DNA of 64,000 bases from Marinobacter similis. Lineage in GTDB: Bacteria; Pseudomonadota; Gammaproteobacteria; Pseudomonadales; Oleiphilaceae. Every line of letters begins with the position of its first letter. Within the stretch, counting starts at the first letter, position 1. Made by a program: the position numbers and the translations under genes. The stretch spans positions 1,798,001 through 1,862,000 of the forward strand of contig NZ_CP007151.1 in NCBI RefSeq assembly GCF_000830985.1. Reading direction: 5' to 3'. Below the pieces are notes generated by a model. That model did not search any database and had not been told where the DNA came from. It worked only from the letters and a program-made list of their open reading frames with translations. This document shows positions 62,508-64,000 of the stretch, in pieces.

Positions 62508-63296
62508 ATGACCTTTGATCAGCTGTTGTCTGCGGTACGAGCCGATGAGGAACTTGTCATTCCCCCCAGTTGGGGGCAGGGCCGGGCAAGCTTTGGTGGC
62601 CTGGTGGCGGCACTCATGTTTGACCGCATGGAGCATCTGGTCAGTGCCGGGCGGCCGATGCGGTCGTTGCAGGTGTCATTCGTCGGTCCGGTGGAGCCGG
62701 GCGTTGGGGCCACCTTCGAAGCCGAGATTCTGCGCGAGGGCAAGGCCGTCAGTCAGGTGCAGGGCCGCATCTTACAGGGTGGCGAGCCGCGCCTGGTCTG
62801 TCTCGCCAGCTTTGGTGGCGACCGCCAATCCGCAGTGCAGGTAGATGCACTGCCAGCACCCGGGTGCGAACCGGTCGAGCAGTGCCAGGCATTGCCCTAC
62901 ATTCCGGGCGTCACTCCAGATTTCACCCAGCACATCGAGATGCGGTGGGCGTTTGGTCACATGCCTTTCAGTGGTAAAGGCGGCCGTGAGATGGGTGGTT
63001 GGATGCAGTTCCGGGAAACTCCGGAGAGCTTTTCCGACGCTCACATTGTTGCCCTGATTGACGCGTGGCCGCCGGCGGTCCTGCCGCACCTGAGTGGTCC
63101 GGCACCGGCCAGCTCCCTGAGCTGGGCCCTGGACATTGTGCACCCGCGTCCGGCTCTGGAGCCCGGTGACTGGCTGCTCTACAAGGCCAGTATCGACCAG
63201 GCCGGCGCCGGTTATGGCCACACCCAGGCCGGTATCTGGACCGCCAGTGGCGAGCTGGTGGCCCTCAGTCGCCAGACCGTGACGGTCTTTGGCTAA
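62508..63296 (+). CDS. Acyl-CoA thioesterase, double hot-dog (TesB-like)
   Basis: 262 residues in two hot-dog halves. The N-terminal half has SWGQGRASFGGLVAALMF near residue 21 and RSLQVSFVGPVEPG near 51. The C-terminal half has SLSWALDIVHPRPALEPGDW near 203 and GYGHTQAGIWTASGELVALS near 235. This is the TesB-like/thioesterase-superfamily layout, acting on acyl-CoA in the cytoplasm. The chain-length preference is unknown. Divergent from the helicase gene, convergent with the dehalogenase-like gene. Confidence 0.87.
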   Translation: MTFDQLLSAVRADEELVIPPSWGQGRASFGGLVAALMFDRMEHLVSAGRPMRSLQVSFVGPVEPGVGATFEAEILREGKAVSQVQGRILQGGEPRLVCLASFGGDRQSAVQVDALPAPGCEPVEQCQALPYIPGVTPDFTQHIEMRWAFGHMPFSGKGGREMGGWMQFRETPESFSDAHIVALIDAWPPAVLPHLSGPAPASSLSWALDIVHPRPALEPGDWLLYKASIDQAGAGYGHTQAGIWTASGELVALSRQTVTVFG

Positions 63297-63337
63297 CGGG
63301 GTTGTCGAGAGCTGGAGCGAGGGTGGGAGATCGAAGG

Positions 63338-63361
63338 AAATGGCGGCTCAGGCCGCCATTT
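63338..63361. terminator. Hairpin at the thioesterase/dehalogenase-like convergence
   Basis: AAATGGCGGC-TCAG-GCCGCCATTT, perfect 10-bp stem covering the stop codon of the minus-strand gene. Weak T-tracts, so possibly a bidirectional terminator. Confidence 0.5.
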
Positions 63362-64000
63362 CTGCTTTCATCGCGTCGATTACAATGCGCGCGAAATCGT
63401 CCGGCGAATCTTCCTGCAGGAAATGACCGCCCCGCAGCGTAATGTGGGGCTGACCGTGGGCACCGGGAATCCGGCGCTGCATATGGCGGTCGCCGCCGCG
63501 GGTGATCGGGTCGCCACTGCTGAAACAGGTGATGAAGGCTTGCGCCATTTCTCCAGCACCCGCCAGGCGTCTCTGTTCGCCGCTCCGGAAGGATCGTCGC
63601 TGGATAGCGGAACCAGTCGGGGGAAGGCTCGGGCACCGGCCTTGTAGTCCGCTGACGGGAAGGGTGCCTCGTAGGCGGCCAGTTCGGCCTTGGTCAGTGT
63701 GCGCTCGGTGCCCAGCTGAACAATGCGGCCGATGGGAAACCAGGGGCTGTGGCCAGCGAAGGCCTTCCAAAGTGAAAACACCGTCGGTACCGTTTCCTCG
63801 CCCGTGGGCAGCATGCCATTGCCAACAATGATCCGGCTGAAGCGGTGCGAGTGCTCGGCGGCCAGTCTCAGTCCCAGCAGTGAGCCCCAGTTCTGACACA
63901 CCAGCGTGACATTACGCAGGTCCAATTCTTCCAGCCAGGCGCTCAGCCATGCCATGTGGCGGTCGTAGCTGTAGTCCTCAACCTCCGCCGGCTTGTCAGA
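63348..64000 (-). CDS. Alpha/beta hydrolase, haloalkane-dehalogenase-like (5' end beyond window; one break)
   Basis: About 217 residues visible. The frame shifts after KWRKP near 63537; one added base gives FITCFSSGDPITRGGD and the catalytic His block GGHFLQEDSPDDFA near the end. GRSDKPAEVEDYSYDRH-like sequence at the right edge and LVCQNWGSLLGLRL near 63885 match haloalkane dehalogenases. The nucleophile position, usually Asp in QDWG, is Asn (AAC). That would disable normal dehalogenation unless it is a base error. Reads to the right edge. Confidence 0.82.

Overview
The window is a chromosomal segment of a gammaproteobacterium, most likely Marinobacter or a close relative. This rests on gene order: the rplM-rpsI-petABC-sspAB block, then diaA-yraN-lpoA | rsmI-rnpB, a complete mraZ-to-lpxC division and cell-wall cluster, dciA | M23 peptidase-secA-argJ-mutT, xseB-ispA-dxs and lgt-thyA-folA. 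Protein wording (DciA, LpoA, a Pseudomonas-type ThyA insertion, DctPQM, CASTOR/POLLUX-type channel) agrees. Base composition looks moderately GC-rich by eye. No phage, transposase, tRNA, rRNA or CRISPR was seen.

Layout. 1-6.3 kb (minus): a flavoprotein reductase coupled to a Cfa-type lipid methyltransferase, a DctPQM TRAP transporter behind a 16-bp palindrome, and a small helical protein. 6.3-14.9 kb: an accessory-looking stretch with a membrane acyltransferase, a GH84 O-GlcNAcase-like hydrolase, a ChaN lipoprotein, a CASTOR/POLLUX-type ion channel, a CHASE2 sensor protein without a recognisable output domain, and RimI. 15-26.4 kb: prfC, tatD, ribosomal proteins L13/S9, the cytochrome bc1 complex, SspA/SspB, DiaA, YraN, LpoA, RsmI. 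26.4-27.1 kb: RNase P RNA, a strong hairpin, and the mra promoter with four MraZ boxes. 27.1-45.3 kb: mraZ rsmH ftsL ftsI murE murF mraY murD ftsW murG murC ddlB ftsQ ftsA ftsZ lpxC, all on plus and mostly overlapping. 45.3-64 kb: dciA, M23 peptidase, secA, argJ, mutT-thiE-like, moaC, ribA, dxs/ispA/xseB, NRDE protein, TauE-like permease, lgt, thyA, folA, a DEAD-box helicase, a thioesterase and a partial haloalkane-dehalogenase-like protein.

The genes form coherent working sets: lipid II synthesis and septation (mur/fts), isoprenoid supply (xseB-ispA-dxs), dTMP/folate (thyA-folA), respiration (petABC) and protein export (secA). The division cluster appears to be driven from one sigma70 promoter followed immediately by MraZ operator repeats.

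A dominant technical feature is that about 20 genes, including essential ones (dctQ, prfC, petB, petC, diaA, murF, ftsQ, ftsA, lpxC, secA, dxs, ispA, lgt and others), carry a single-frame break. Almost every break is repaired by adding back one base to a two- to four-base run. These look like consensus errors and not pseudogenes. Coordinates given here span the restored genes.

The most intriguing unexplained signal is a ~100-bp inverted-repeat element between thyA and folA. It holds two small hairpins whose AUGGAU loops match the CsrA/RsmA binding consensus.
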